Part shown: piece by piece, positions 8,759-18,089 of the stretch
Numbering within the stretch: the first letter of the stretch is position 1
Layout: each line of letters opens with the position of its first letter
Assembly (NCBI RefSeq): GCF_021513255.1
Contig: NZ_CP090977.1
Coordinates: 2,604,001-2,668,000, forward strand
Direction: 5' to 3'
Source: Planococcus sp. 107-1
Lineage (GTDB): Bacteria; Bacillota; Bacilli; Bacillales_A; Planococcaceae
DNA length: 64,000 nucleotides
The notes under the pieces: model-generated
What the model was told of the DNA's origin: nothing
Database searches by the model: none
The model's input: the letters and a program-made list of their open reading frames with translations, nothing else
Program-made: the position numbers and the translations under genes

Positions 8759-8792
8759 GGAGCCTTCTCTTTTTGAGAAGGTTCTTTTTTTG
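8759..8792 (+). terminator. Rho-independent terminator
   Basis: The stem AGCCTTCTC / GAGAAGGTT is followed by a T-run, ending the 6570-8746 pair. Confidence 0.85.
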
Positions 8793-8805
8793 TGTGCTAT
8801 TTGGT

Positions 8806-8970
8806 GAGTTGCTCTTAAAGTTCGCTGAGTTTCCCCAAATGCGATGTGAGTTCCTCTTAAAACCGATTGAGTTGCTCGCAAATGAATTTTCGCCCCCTTT
8901 TTTTGCCCTTTCGCTTTCCGCTTCTAGTGGAAGGCATCCATTTAGGGTTTTGAACTTGGCTGAGTTTATC
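8806..8970. repeat. 21-bp phased array, class B, 4 units plus stem-loop companion
   Basis: GAGTTGCTC, GAGTTTCCC, GAGTTCCTC and GAGTTGCTC start at 8806, 8827, 8848 and 8869. A companion element follows at 8911-8960: the stem TTTCCGCTTCTAGTGGAA, then GGCATCCATTT and TTTTGAACTT. A lone GAGTTTATCCC sits at 8962. The rest of the gap to 9108 contains only the hairpin at 8986 and a short GC-rich tail. Confidence 0.85.
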
Positions 8971-8985
8971 CCTAAAAACAAAATG

Positions 8986-9027
8986 AAAAAGGGTTGTCCC
9001 AAAAGTAATTTGGGACAACCCTTTTTG
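8986..9027. terminator. Bidirectional terminator hairpin
   Basis: A perfect 18-bp stem, AAAAAGGGTTGTCCCAAA with its complement, has A and T runs on its two sides. It lies between convergent genes and probably serves the minus-strand protease gene ending at 9108. Confidence 0.75.
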
Positions 9028-9107
9028 CGACGAAGCTAGCGCAGCGATGCGGGAGCAATAGTGTAATCACACGCTTTATTAGTAACGAAGGGCCTCTCCA
9101 CAAACTT

Positions 9108-12100
9108 CTATTTCAACAAATTCATTTTGCCAAGCGCACGGTGCAGGATGACGGCTGTTTCAGCGCGTGTCGTGTTTGCTTTCGGATCGAATTTATTGCC
9201 GGCACGGCCTGTAATGATGCCCAGCGCATACGCTTTTGATACGGCATCTTTCGCATAGCCGCCGATTCGGTTTGCATCCGAAAATTGATGCGGCTTTCCT
9301 AAGTTTTTCAATAAAGAAGGATTCTGGAACTCGACTGCCCGGATTGCCATGACGGCCATTTCTTCCCGAGTAATCGGTGCATCCGGTGCGTAGCTGCCGT
9401 CTGTTTTCCCTGCGACAATTCCGGCACGGGCCGCAGCCTCGATTCCTGGATATGCCCATGCTTTACTTGAACCTACGTCTTTAAATGTCCCTTGATATTC
9501 TTGCAACGGTAATTCAAGAGAACGGGCAAGAAGCACGGCGAATTCCGCCCGGGTCAATTTGCTTTCCGGTTCGAACGTAGTCGCTGTTTTCCCGGCGATG
9601 ATGCCGCGGTTTGCCAACGCTTCAATTTGTGTGCGGGCCCAGTGGTTTTGGGTGTCATTGAATCCGCTAGGACTGGCAGCGCCTTTTCCGGAAATCACTT
9701 GCTTGCCGCTATTCCCCGCCGCATCTTCAACCCGGACTGTGATTTCATCTTTTTCGCCGGCAGTGACAGCGAAAGAGAACGTACCATCCGTTGAAAGCTT
9801 GATCGGCACCGCTGCTCCTTCTTTGCCGCCAGACGTCACCGTATAGGAAGCTTTCAGTTTTTCATTGAGGTCAAAAGCCGTTCCGTACTTTGTCAATTCT
9901 TTATAATAGTCGATGTATTTGTCAGTGATTTTGCCGCTTGCCTTGCCTCCGCTCAGAGAGCCGGAAATTTTCGGCACGGTCGATTTGACGATGACCGGAC
10001 CAAGCGAAGCACTGACGACTGGCGGATTACCGGACACGGTCAGCCCCGTATAATCGATCGTATACAAACCGTCCGGAATCGGCTTTTCTTCCGGGCCGCT
10101 GCCTGGGATATAGTTGCCGTCAATGTCCATTCGGTAAGAGCCGGCTGAAAGTGTAGTCGCTGCGTACAAATAGCCGATATAGCCGTCGCCTTCAACGCCC
10201 GCTGCCGGATCCATGATGTTCCACAACTGGATGAAGTTTGTTTTGACATCTTCCGTCAAAGCAAAACTCAGTTCCGCTTTATCGTTGATGCCGTCGCCAT
10301 TAAATGAAAGATCGGTTTCCGTCATTTTGAAATCTTTCACTTCTGTCGGCGCGCCTCCAAAATCTGCGGCGAACGGCAACGAAATTTCCTTGGATTTCCC
10401 GGACTCTGATTTGATGTGGATATAACCCTGTGTTTCATCTCCCAATTGAAAGTTCGCATTTTGAGATGCTGTCAAAGTCACTTTAATCCGTTGCTCACCG
10501 TTTAAGGCAAATGAAGATTTGTCGACAGTGACTTTGGCATCCGCAAACGTCTTCAGCGTATCTACTGAAACGGTATAGTTCCCACCGCCTCCATCCATAT
10601 CTTTTATTTTGATTTCCTTGGTAATGGCAATATTGCCAGCTCCCGGATTCAATGAGCCGAATGTGACGGTGCCTTTGACATTCGGCACGCGTTTGCCGCT
10701 TTCATCGAGGATCGCTTCATCTTCGGCATAAGCTAAGATGTCGGGATGGAGCGCTTCGTATGGATCGACCCGTCCGGCCCCTTGGGCAAATACATCGTAT
10801 TTTTTCGTATCCAAAATTTTAGCCGTATTGGATAACGCCACTTTTACATCAAACGGTGACCAATCAGGATGCTTTTGCAATAAAAGAGCGGCAATTCCAG
10901 CAATATGCGGTGCGGCCATGGAAGTTCCGGTTTCATTGCCATAAGCAAGATCGTAGCTCACTTTCGGGTTGTCGGCTTTATACATCGGCAGCGTCGACAT
11001 GATATTGGTGCCGGGTGCCATGACATCCGGTTTGATGTCGTAATTCGGCGTACTCGGTCCGCGTGAGCTGGTGTCGTTGATGTCATCGCCTTTTAAGACC
11101 GTTTCAGTAAATTCGCTGAATGAAACACTCCCTGTATTTTGCGAAATCATGATTTTGATCGCTTCCCCGTCTCCTTTCGATAAATCGAAAGTCGGAAGAG
11201 CATCAAGCCCTTCGCCGAGAGATGCGCCAGCCGGCTCTGAAAGGCTGCTATTGTTATAGATGAGAACCGCTGCTGCACCTGCCTTTTTGGCATTTTCAAC
11301 TTTTTCGACAAACGGGATTTCACCTCTCGAGATGAGCGCCACTTTGCCTTTCACGTTCAGTCCATTAAAGTTGTTCTCTTTGCCGAATCCAGGAATGGAA
11401 ACAATTCCATAGCTTCCCGCCAATTGCTTGGCCGGGTCCGTATTGAAAGTTTTAAGCATCAGTTTATTCACTTTCGCGTAATTGAACAGCCCAGCTTTGA
11501 CTGTCACTTTTCCGCTGTAAACCGATTCTGGCGCTGTCGTATTTCCGACTGCAATCCCGAGGCGCGCGGTAGACGGTGTGCCGATCGTCCCCCGGTCCGG
11601 ACCGAAATTACCTGTCGCGGAAACTGCGACAGTCCCGGCTAGCATCGCATTATTGATGGCAAAAGAACCTGCATCCGTTTCGGAATTCGTGCCGCCTCCA
11701 AGCGATAGGTTGATGACATCCATATCCTGTTTGACCGCTTCTTCGATAGCTGCGACGATGCTTGAATTCAAGCCGCTGCCGTATGCCCCAAGGACCCGGT
11801 ATGCGTAAAGATCCACTTTTGGCGCAACGCCTTTCACCTTGTATTTATTGGCTCCGTTTGCAGCAATGATCCCTGCCACATGCGTACCGTGTGATGTATA
11901 GAACGGATCGCCGCTTTCATCAAACTCCGGCAAGTTGCCTGGACGTTCTGATGGGCGCGTTTCAGAAGCATCATTTGCTGCACGTGGCCGGGTATAAATC
12001 GAGGAATGCTTGACGAAATTTTTGCCGCCTTTGTAAATTCCTTTGAATTCGGGATGGTCGGCATCAATTCCCGTATCAATGACTGCAACGCTAATGCCTT

Positions 12101-12731
12101 TGCCGTCAATGCCTTCCGCCCATAATTTCTCAATTCCGAGAAACGGTGCGCTGATATTCATCGCCGGCTTGACTTCCGCGCTGCCCGCTTTTACCGAAGC
12201 GGCTCGTACCGTGACATCCGGCTCCACTAATGTTATGCCATCGATTCCCATCAATTTGTCCAAGTCATCGGCTTTGACCGTTGCCGAAAAGCCGTTGAAC
12301 ACTGTTTTGTAGCTAAAGCCAACTTCGAATGAAATCTGATCGCTAGCCATTTCTTCTTTGGCCGATCTTTGCTGGCTCGCGACTTTCACTTCCGCCGAAT
12401 TTTCGAGCGAAGCCGTGAATGCTTGTCCAGCAGACTCCGTTATTCCTTTTTGCAATGCTACCGGTTTTTCCGATAGATGGATAATGACCGGCACTTCTTG
12501 GCTGCCGGAAAGATCTTGTAGATCTTTATGTAACTTTGATGCGCTTTTTGACAATTGAAGCTGTTCTGCAATGGCGGCCTTAGCTTGAAGATTTCCTGCA
12601 GTGTGGGCTGTTTTGCTATACGGGTTTTTTTCCGCAGCAGCCTCTGCAGTATCAAAGGGCATGAGCAATGAGAGAACCAGGGCGAGGGACAGGAAGCTGC
12701 TGAAGAATTTCACATGCAAAAGTTTCTTCAT
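9108..12731 (-). CDS. SLH-anchored Vpr-like subtilase
   Basis: From ATG 12731 (site GGAAGGAG) the protein has 1207 residues; a longer frame to 12758 lacks such a site. The order is signal peptide (1-31), I9-type propeptide (about 80-175), S8 catalytic domain with Asp219 in VIDTGIDADHPEF, His in SHGTHVAGIIAA and Ser in GTSMAAPHIAG, a PA-domain insert (ISRGEIPFVEKVENAKKAGA), Ig/Fn3-like modules, and three SLH repeats at the C-terminus (last 190 residues). It should be a secreted endopeptidase held on the wall. Its SLH triplet is almost interchangeable with that of the nuclease at 25893-29515, which suggests cassette exchange. Confidence 0.92.
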   Translation of the reverse strand: MKKLLHVKFFSSFLSLALVLSLLMPFDTAEAAAEKNPYSKTAHTAGNLQAKAAIAEQLQLSKSASKLHKDLQDLSGSQEVPVIIHLSEKPVALQKGITESAGQAFTASLENSAEVKVASQQRSAKEEMASDQISFEVGFSYKTVFNGFSATVKADDLDKLMGIDGITLVEPDVTVRAASVKAGSAEVKPAMNISAPFLGIEKLWAEGIDGKGISVAVIDTGIDADHPEFKGIYKGGKNFVKHSSIYTRPRAANDASETRPSERPGNLPEFDESGDPFYTSHGTHVAGIIAANGANKYKVKGVAPKVDLYAYRVLGAYGSGLNSSIVAAIEEAVKQDMDVINLSLGGGTNSETDAGSFAINNAMLAGTVAVSATGNFGPDRGTIGTPSTARLGIAVGNTTAPESVYSGKVTVKAGLFNYAKVNKLMLKTFNTDPAKQLAGSYGIVSIPGFGKENNFNGLNVKGKVALISRGEIPFVEKVENAKKAGAAAVLIYNNSSLSEPAGASLGEGLDALPTFDLSKGDGEAIKIMISQNTGSVSFSEFTETVLKGDDINDTSSRGPSTPNYDIKPDVMAPGTNIMSTLPMYKADNPKVSYDLAYGNETGTSMAAPHIAGIAALLLQKHPDWSPFDVKVALSNTAKILDTKKYDVFAQGAGRVDPYEALHPDILAYAEDEAILDESGKRVPNVKGTVTFGSLNPGAGNIAITKEIKIKDMDGGGGNYTVSVDTLKTFADAKVTVDKSSFALNGEQRIKVTLTASQNANFQLGDETQGYIHIKSESGKSKEISLPFAADFGGAPTEVKDFKMTETDLSFNGDGINDKAELSFALTEDVKTNFIQLWNIMDPAAGVEGDGYIGYLYAATTLSAGSYRMDIDGNYIPGSGPEEKPIPDGLYTIDYTGLTVSGNPPVVSASLGPVIVKSTVPKISGSLSGGKASGKITDKYIDYYKELTKYGTAFDLNEKLKASYTVTSGGKEGAAVPIKLSTDGTFSFAVTAGEKDEITVRVEDAAGNSGKQVISGKGAASPSGFNDTQNHWARTQIEALANRGIIAGKTATTFEPESKLTRAEFAVLLARSLELPLQEYQGTFKDVGSSKAWAYPGIEAAARAGIVAGKTDGSYAPDAPITREEMAVMAIRAVEFQNPSLLKNLGKPHQFSDANRIGGYAKDAVSKAYALGIITGRAGNKFDPKANTTRAETAVILHRALGKMNLLK

Positions 12732-12873
12732 GAGACATAACTCCTTCCGTTCTATCATTATTATCTGAATAATTAGATAATTTTATAATATCATATGATT
12801 CTAAAATCCCAAGTTTTATTTTAAAAATTTACAAATTATTTTCAGACAAGTACTTTAGTCCTTAAAAACAAAC

Positions 12874-12907
12874 AAAAAAAGACTCAAGCTGAAAGCTTGA
12901 ATCTTTT
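12874..12907 (-). terminator. Rho-independent terminator
   Basis: Stem GATTCAAGCTT / AGCTTGAGTC on the minus strand with a following T-run, just after the stop of the small gene at 12921-13127. Confidence 0.8.
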
Positions 12908-12920
12908 CGGTAATTATTTC

Positions 12921-13127
12921 CTATTCTTGATTTCTAAAAGTTAACCCTTTTTCTTCTAGTGCCTCTCGAAGCTTTGGCAATGAAGCCGGCCCCATACCGT
13001 GAAATTGCAGCACTTCTTTTTCTGTGAAGGCCGATAATTCTTCAGCTGTAGTGATGCCGTGACTTTCTAATGCGCGTCTCGCTGGTCCTGAAAACCTTGA
13101 TAGGAATTCATATTCTGGAATTGTCAT
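12921..13127 (-). CDS. Small RNA polymerase alpha-CTD-like helix-hairpin-helix protein
   Basis: The protein has 68 residues. It matches the fold signature of the RNA polymerase alpha-subunit C-terminal domain: FLSRFSGPARRALESHGITT and TEKEVLQFHGMGPASLPKLR, in which the GMGPASLPKL turn is the helix-hairpin-helix that contacts DNA. The ATG follows AAAGGATGA. Free-standing proteins of this type are known in Firmicutes with poorly defined roles. No partner gene is adjacent. It is cytoplasmic and probably binds DNA or RNA polymerase-associated factors; that role is inference. Confidence 0.75.
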   Translation of the reverse strand: MTIPEYEFLSRFSGPARRALESHGITTAEELSAFTEKEVLQFHGMGPASLPKLREALEEKGLTFRNQE

Positions 13128-13222
13128 TGCTGATCATCCTTTCTTATCGAGATTTCGCTAGTGTTTGGATTCAGTATAAGAAACTTTTGTGGAATTGAAA
13201 AGTTGAAGAGGTTCAGTGCTTT

Positions 13223-13515
13223 GGGTTGCTCGCAAATTCGTTTGAGTTTCCCCTTTTTGCTCTCGAGTTTCCCTCAATCGAAGGTGAGTTGCTCGCAATT
13301 GACGGTCAGTTTCCCCAAAGCCCCTCCTCTTCACAGCTTTCCTTTGAACTTTCACTTTTCGCTGCAAGCGGAAAGTGGGCTAATTTTGCTTTTGACCGTT
13401 AGTTAACAGCCGGAACTTTTGAGTTGCTCGATAACGTGCTTAAGTTTCCCTCAAATGCTCCCGAGTTTCCCTTAATCGAAGGTGAGTTGCTCGCAAACGA
13501 CGGTGAGTTTCCCCA
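13223..13515. repeat. 21-bp phased array, class B, two blocks of 5 units plus stem-loop
   Basis: The first block starts at 13223, 13244, 13265, 13286, 13307 and the second at 13421, 13442, 13463, 13484, 13505, using GAGTTGCTC, GAGTTTCCC and close variants. The blocks are 198 bp apart and share longer stretches (AATCGAAGGTGAGTTGCTCG at both), so one is a diverged duplicate of the other. Between them lies the companion stem TTTTCGCTGCAAGCGGAAAG with GCTTTTGACCGTT (13351-13400). Most of the 468-bp gap is thus repeat. Confidence 0.9.
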
Positions 13516-13555
13516 CCACAACCATTCCAGCTAAAAATCTTCTTCTCCAAACAGC

Positions 13556-13592
13556 AAAAAACCCGGAGCAACATCCGTTGCTCCGGGCTTTC
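13556..13592 (-). terminator. Rho-independent terminator
   Basis: Stem CCCGGAGCAAC / GTTGCTCCGGG with a T-run on the minus strand, after the stop of the large protease. Confidence 0.9.
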
Positions 13593-13596
13593 CTTC

Positions 13597-16500
13597 TTAT
13601 TTCACTGTCAATTTGATCGTGGTTTCATTGCCGCCGTAAGAAACGGTGATCGTTGTGGAGCCTTTTTTCTTGGCTGTCACTTGGCCGTTTTTCACTTCAG
13701 CAATTTTGCTGTCTTTGACGGTGAATTTCGCTTTTTTCGTGACGTCTTCTTTGACCGGTTTGGCTTTGCCTTTAACCGTCGTTTGCGTCACTTTGATTTT
13801 TTCTTTCTTGCCTTCTTTTAATGACATGTTCGCTTTATCCACTTCCAGCGTTGTTACTGGCTTCGGATCAGCTACTGTCACATTCACAACGACTGTATCG
13901 TTGCCGTGAGTAATCGTGATGGTTGTCTTGCCTTCTTTTTTCGCAGTGATTTCGCCATTTTTCACGCTTACGATGGACGAATCCGCTACTTTATAAGAAG
14001 CTTTTTTCGTTACGTCTTTTGTTTTCTTTTTGCCGTTTGGCAAAGTCGTTTCTTCTGTCACCGATACTTTTTCTTTATCGCCGACATTCAATGAATAGCT
14101 GTCTTTTTTCACTTTCAACACTGTGCCGTCTTCCGGAGCTGGCGCTGCTTGTTTTGTGATCGTGAAGTCCAACTCGGTGCGGTGACCAGTCAAATCGACA
14201 ACTACCAATTTGTATTCGTTGACGCCTTCTTCAAGCACCGGCACAGTCGTTTTGATGTTTTGGTCAAAACTCTTGCCGCTATAAGTGGACATTTCATTCG
14301 CAAAAATTTCGCTGTCATACAAGTAAACGCGGATTTGATCGAAATTGTCTTTGACGTTGAATGTAATTTCCACTTCATCTGTATCCAGGTCGACTGTTTT
14401 CGGAGCATCTACCAATGTGATCGTAGCTGCTTTTGTATCAACCAGGATTTGGCGGCGGATTTCCATTTCGTTGCCGAATTCGTCTACCGCTTTCACTGTA
14501 ACGTATTGCGAACCGTCTTCAAATGTCAATGTATGTGTGAAGTTTGTGCCGTCGAATTCTTTTGCCGGCTCGCCGTTCACCGTTACTGATGTGATATTTG
14601 AATCATCTTCTACGCGGCCTTTTACTGTTACTTCGTTTTTATCATGCGTTGAAAGAACTCCCGGTGAGTCGATGAAGATAACCGGTTCTTTATCTTCAGA
14701 GCCGGTAACCGGCAATTCCACTTCGGTTTTATTGCCAGCGACGTCGTAGAACACTGCTGTCAATTTGTCGTCTTTGTTCAACTCTGCCGTAACTGTATAG
14801 TCTGTTGTTGTCGGTGCCAATGATTCATCAGCCGGCGTTGACTCGTCTTCCGTCAATTCCTTGCCGTTCAAGAAGACTTCCCAGCGGTCTGGGCCCGTGT
14901 TGTCTGTAAAGTTGTTGACGATCACTTTTTTCGTTTTTGGATCGAATGATGCTTTTGCTGTTGGCGCTTTCGTATCCACGATAACCGGGAATTCGATCGA
15001 CTGCCATTCAGCGTTCGGGTAATCGATTACGGCACGTAGCTGCAATTTGTAATTGCCGTCTGCTACCACTTTTCCAAGCGCTTTTCCATCCCACGTGAAA
15101 TTAGGTGAGAAGATGAAAGGTTCTGTGCTGTCGTAGTTTTTAACCAATTCTTTTTCGGTGCGGATCGTCCGCAATTTCTTGCCATTTGCATCGAGTACAT
15201 TCAGTTCAAACTGTTTCACATTCCGCATAAGCGAGAATACTGGAATGACGCCATCTTGCAGACCATCACCGTTTGGTGAGAACGCAAATTTCGTTGGATC
15301 GAATCCTTCGATATGCGTGCCGCCGTTCAGGATGAATCCTTTATCGTCTGCAAGCATCGTCTGTCCGTAATACGTCATTGGATCCCAAGCAAAATCATCG
15401 AAAATGCTGGCATCGTCCCATTCGCCGTTAAAGCCGAAATATGGAACGACCAATTCCGTGTTGCCTGTCACTTCTTCGTTTGCATCCGTCAATGTTACAA
15501 AACCGTCAACGAAATAGCCGTTTGTGAAGCTTGCATCCAGTTCAGCGTCGATCGCTGAAACGTCAACCGTTACCGGGATGTCGACTGTTTGATTTGCCGG
15601 AACTGTTACAGTTGCCGGAGCTGCGATCGTTACGTCGTCAGAAACATTCACCGAACCGATTTCGTTCGGAGCCGTCACTAGGACACCGCCGCCGTCCGTT
15701 GTTGCATCCACTTGCACATTGACATCCACTGCGAATTCCGCAGCTTCATCCGAATAGTTCTGCGCTGTCAATGTGAATGAATATTGGTTGTTCTTGATTT
15801 CTTTTAATGCCACTTTTCCTTCGTTTGTCGCTTTGTTCACGACCGTTACGTCAGTTGAAAGCGCATCGTGCAATTGCATCAATCCTGCACCTTGGCGGCG
15901 AGGCGATACAAACTGGCCATCAGCGAATTCCACTGGGTTTGCTGTATTCATCATGATGTTCTTCGCGAATTGTACGCGGTCTTTCCCTTGTAAGCCAAGT
16001 TCTTCAATGCGCTGGAACACTAATGCCGTTCCGCCTGCCACATGTGGCGCTGCCATTGAAGTTCCGCTCATCAAACCGTATTCATCGTCGTTCAGCGTCG
16101 AGAAGATATTGCCGCCTGGCGCTGTGATTTCCGGTTTGAAGTCAAGGTTTGGCGTTGGTCCCCATGAAGTGAAATCACTCATTTGGCCGGCTGCCGGATT
16201 TTGCGTTTCCAAATACTGTCCATCAAATGAAACCGTTACGGTTTGTCCGGAAGCAAGCGCATTTTTCATCGCTAAGCCTGCGTCTTGAACCGTTGACATG
16301 AATGGAATCGTGATTGATGGATCTGATGCCATATTGATCGTGCCTGATGTGTTGTTGTAAATGATAACGCCGATTGCGCCCGCTGCCTGTGCCGCCTGGC
16401 CTTTTTCGACAAAGCTGATTTCACCGCGTGAAATCAATGCGAATTTGCCGGTGAAGTCTTTGCCTTCAAAATCAGCTGGCAAACCAAGACCTGCATCGAC

Positions 16501-17829
16501 CACTTCATAATTTTCTTCCGGCAGATCGCGCGGATCTTTATCGTTCGCTAATAAATACAATGCGCGTCCTGCTTCAGCACCGCCGAATTGGTAGCCGAAG
16601 CTAAGTGCCGTAATTACATCATTTTCAAATGAAGCGACACCGAAAGAGTCGTAAGAAACACTCGGTGAACCGGTTAATCCATAATCCTGATTTTCTGCAT
16701 ATGGATAGAAGAAACCAGATCCGAACATATCCGAGTTCCCTGCAGAAATCGATACTAAAATACCGTTGTTTGTTGCACGTTCAACTGCTTGCTGTTCAGG
16801 ATTTGTAGAATCCACGAAACCTGCAGTAGAACCAAGAGACATGTTGATGACGTCTGCCCCTAATTTAATTGAATCATCGATAGCTTTAATGTAGATATCG
16901 CCGTAAGTGGACGGGTACAGCGGATCGTTGCCGAATACTTTCAATGCCAGAAGCTGTGCTTCCGGTGCAACGCCTTGGATCCCGCCGTTTTCTTCGTTGC
17001 CGTTCGCGCCGACTGTACCGGCAACGTGCATGCCGTGCATCGAAGCTTCCGGCCCTAGGTCAAGAATCGTATCGTTGCCGTCCATATAGTTGTAGCCGAA
17101 TGGCACTTTTGCTGTGTAGTATTTCCCTGCTTCCAATGATTTGTCTGAACGCAATGCGTCGACTTCCGCTTTGGTGATTTCACCCGTTGCGTTGTCAGTC
17201 AACACCATATCTTTATGCGATGGGTCGATGCCGGTATCGATAACGCCGACAACCATTCCTTCGCCTTTGTAACCGTAGTCATTCCAGACCTGCTGTGCCT
17301 GGACCAATGCTTTCGAATACTTCATTTCCGGTTTGATCGCCGGACGCTCGTATTCGGTTGCTTCATAAACTGCTTTTACGCCTGCTTGTGCAGCAATTTT
17401 CTCGACTTGTCCAGCAGGTACGTTCGCTGAAAAGCCGTTGAATACCGTGGTAAAGTTTTCGAGATATGTAATGCCGGGTGCTGCTGTTTTGATTTTTGAT
17501 TTGACCGTGTTTTGGTCAGTGACCACTGCTGATTCCAAACTGTCTTTTGTGGAATCCGGCAAGCTCTTATAAAGAACCCCTTTGCGAGTCGCATTTTCAA
17601 TTGCCGGCTCTTTTTGGAGCTCGACAATGATGCGGACCTGCTTTTTCGGATCTTCCGGGTTTGCCAGTTTGTCCGGCAATTTAACAGCCGGCTTCTGGTT
17701 CACCTGTTTCGCAACCCCTGCGGCCGAAGTGTTCGGTGCAGCGGATGCTCCCGTGAACCCGAAGGCCACCGAGCTGAACGTCAACAAAACCACAAGTGCC
17801 GTGATGACAAGATTGCGTAAATTACTCAA
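13597..17829 (-). CDS. Large secreted Vpr/lactocepin-like subtilase with Ig-like tail
   Basis: The protein has 1410 residues: signal peptide (1-31), I9 propeptide (about 65-165), and S8 domain with Asp198 in VIDTGIDPSHKDM, His265 in SMHGMHVAGT and Ser in SGTSMAAPHVAGG. A PA insert (ISRGEISFVEKGQAAQAAGA), Fn3-like domain and several Ig-like modules follow, ending in two bacterial Ig-like (Big-2 type) repeats that close on KKEGKTTITITHG and KKKGSTTITVSYGG. It has no SLH domain, so it is either released or held by the lysine-rich Big tail. The usual HGTH is HGMH here. It stands alone with its own terminator. Likely role: extracellular protein digestion. Confidence 0.9.
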   Translation of the reverse strand: MSNLRNLVITALVVLLTFSSVAFGFTGASAAPNTSAAGVAKQVNQKPAVKLPDKLANPEDPKKQVRIIVELQKEPAIENATRKGVLYKSLPDSTKDSLESAVVTDQNTVKSKIKTAAPGITYLENFTTVFNGFSANVPAGQVEKIAAQAGVKAVYEATEYERPAIKPEMKYSKALVQAQQVWNDYGYKGEGMVVGVIDTGIDPSHKDMVLTDNATGEITKAEVDALRSDKSLEAGKYYTAKVPFGYNYMDGNDTILDLGPEASMHGMHVAGTVGANGNEENGGIQGVAPEAQLLALKVFGNDPLYPSTYGDIYIKAIDDSIKLGADVINMSLGSTAGFVDSTNPEQQAVERATNNGILVSISAGNSDMFGSGFFYPYAENQDYGLTGSPSVSYDSFGVASFENDVITALSFGYQFGGAEAGRALYLLANDKDPRDLPEENYEVVDAGLGLPADFEGKDFTGKFALISRGEISFVEKGQAAQAAGAIGVIIYNNTSGTINMASDPSITIPFMSTVQDAGLAMKNALASGQTVTVSFDGQYLETQNPAAGQMSDFTSWGPTPNLDFKPEITAPGGNIFSTLNDDEYGLMSGTSMAAPHVAGGTALVFQRIEELGLQGKDRVQFAKNIMMNTANPVEFADGQFVSPRRQGAGLMQLHDALSTDVTVVNKATNEGKVALKEIKNNQYSFTLTAQNYSDEAAEFAVDVNVQVDATTDGGGVLVTAPNEIGSVNVSDDVTIAAPATVTVPANQTVDIPVTVDVSAIDAELDASFTNGYFVDGFVTLTDANEEVTGNTELVVPYFGFNGEWDDASIFDDFAWDPMTYYGQTMLADDKGFILNGGTHIEGFDPTKFAFSPNGDGLQDGVIPVFSLMRNVKQFELNVLDANGKKLRTIRTEKELVKNYDSTEPFIFSPNFTWDGKALGKVVADGNYKLQLRAVIDYPNAEWQSIEFPVIVDTKAPTAKASFDPKTKKVIVNNFTDNTGPDRWEVFLNGKELTEDESTPADESLAPTTTDYTVTAELNKDDKLTAVFYDVAGNKTEVELPVTGSEDKEPVIFIDSPGVLSTHDKNEVTVKGRVEDDSNITSVTVNGEPAKEFDGTNFTHTLTFEDGSQYVTVKAVDEFGNEMEIRRQILVDTKAATITLVDAPKTVDLDTDEVEITFNVKDNFDQIRVYLYDSEIFANEMSTYSGKSFDQNIKTTVPVLEEGVNEYKLVVVDLTGHRTELDFTITKQAAPAPEDGTVLKVKKDSYSLNVGDKEKVSVTEETTLPNGKKKTKDVTKKASYKVADSSIVSVKNGEITAKKEGKTTITITHGNDTVVVNVTVADPKPVTTLEVDKANMSLKEGKKEKIKVTQTTVKGKAKPVKEDVTKKAKFTVKDSKIAEVKNGQVTAKKKGSTTITVSYGGNETTIKLTVK

Positions 17830-18047
17830 TTGTTTTCCCCCTTATGATCATGTGTTTGCTAAATTAAATTTAGCGACATCTCAAATTTACCATATTATTA
17901 AAATATTCTAACTAGTCTGATGGGATTATTTCTTCTTTTTTCCAGCTCTTTTTACATAGGTATATGTATGTTTCCCATCCACTCTTATGAGGAGTTATGG
18001 ACTACTCATAAAATTATTCCTGGGACTTGTGATTATATTTCAAATGT

Positions 18048-18078
18048 AAAACCCGTCTCCAGAATAGAGACGGGTTTT
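18048..18078 (-). terminator. Rho-independent terminator
   Basis: Stem AAACCCGTCTC / GAGACGGGTTT with a T-run on the minus strand, just downstream of the acyltransferase stop. Confidence 0.85.
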
Positions 18079-18089
18079 CTAAAGGCCAT

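Noticed and set aside
13158-13406. Open frames of 69 and 81 codons over the class B array
   Set aside because: Same reason: heptads such as LRATHLR and LRETREQ are the array read as codons, with no start signal.
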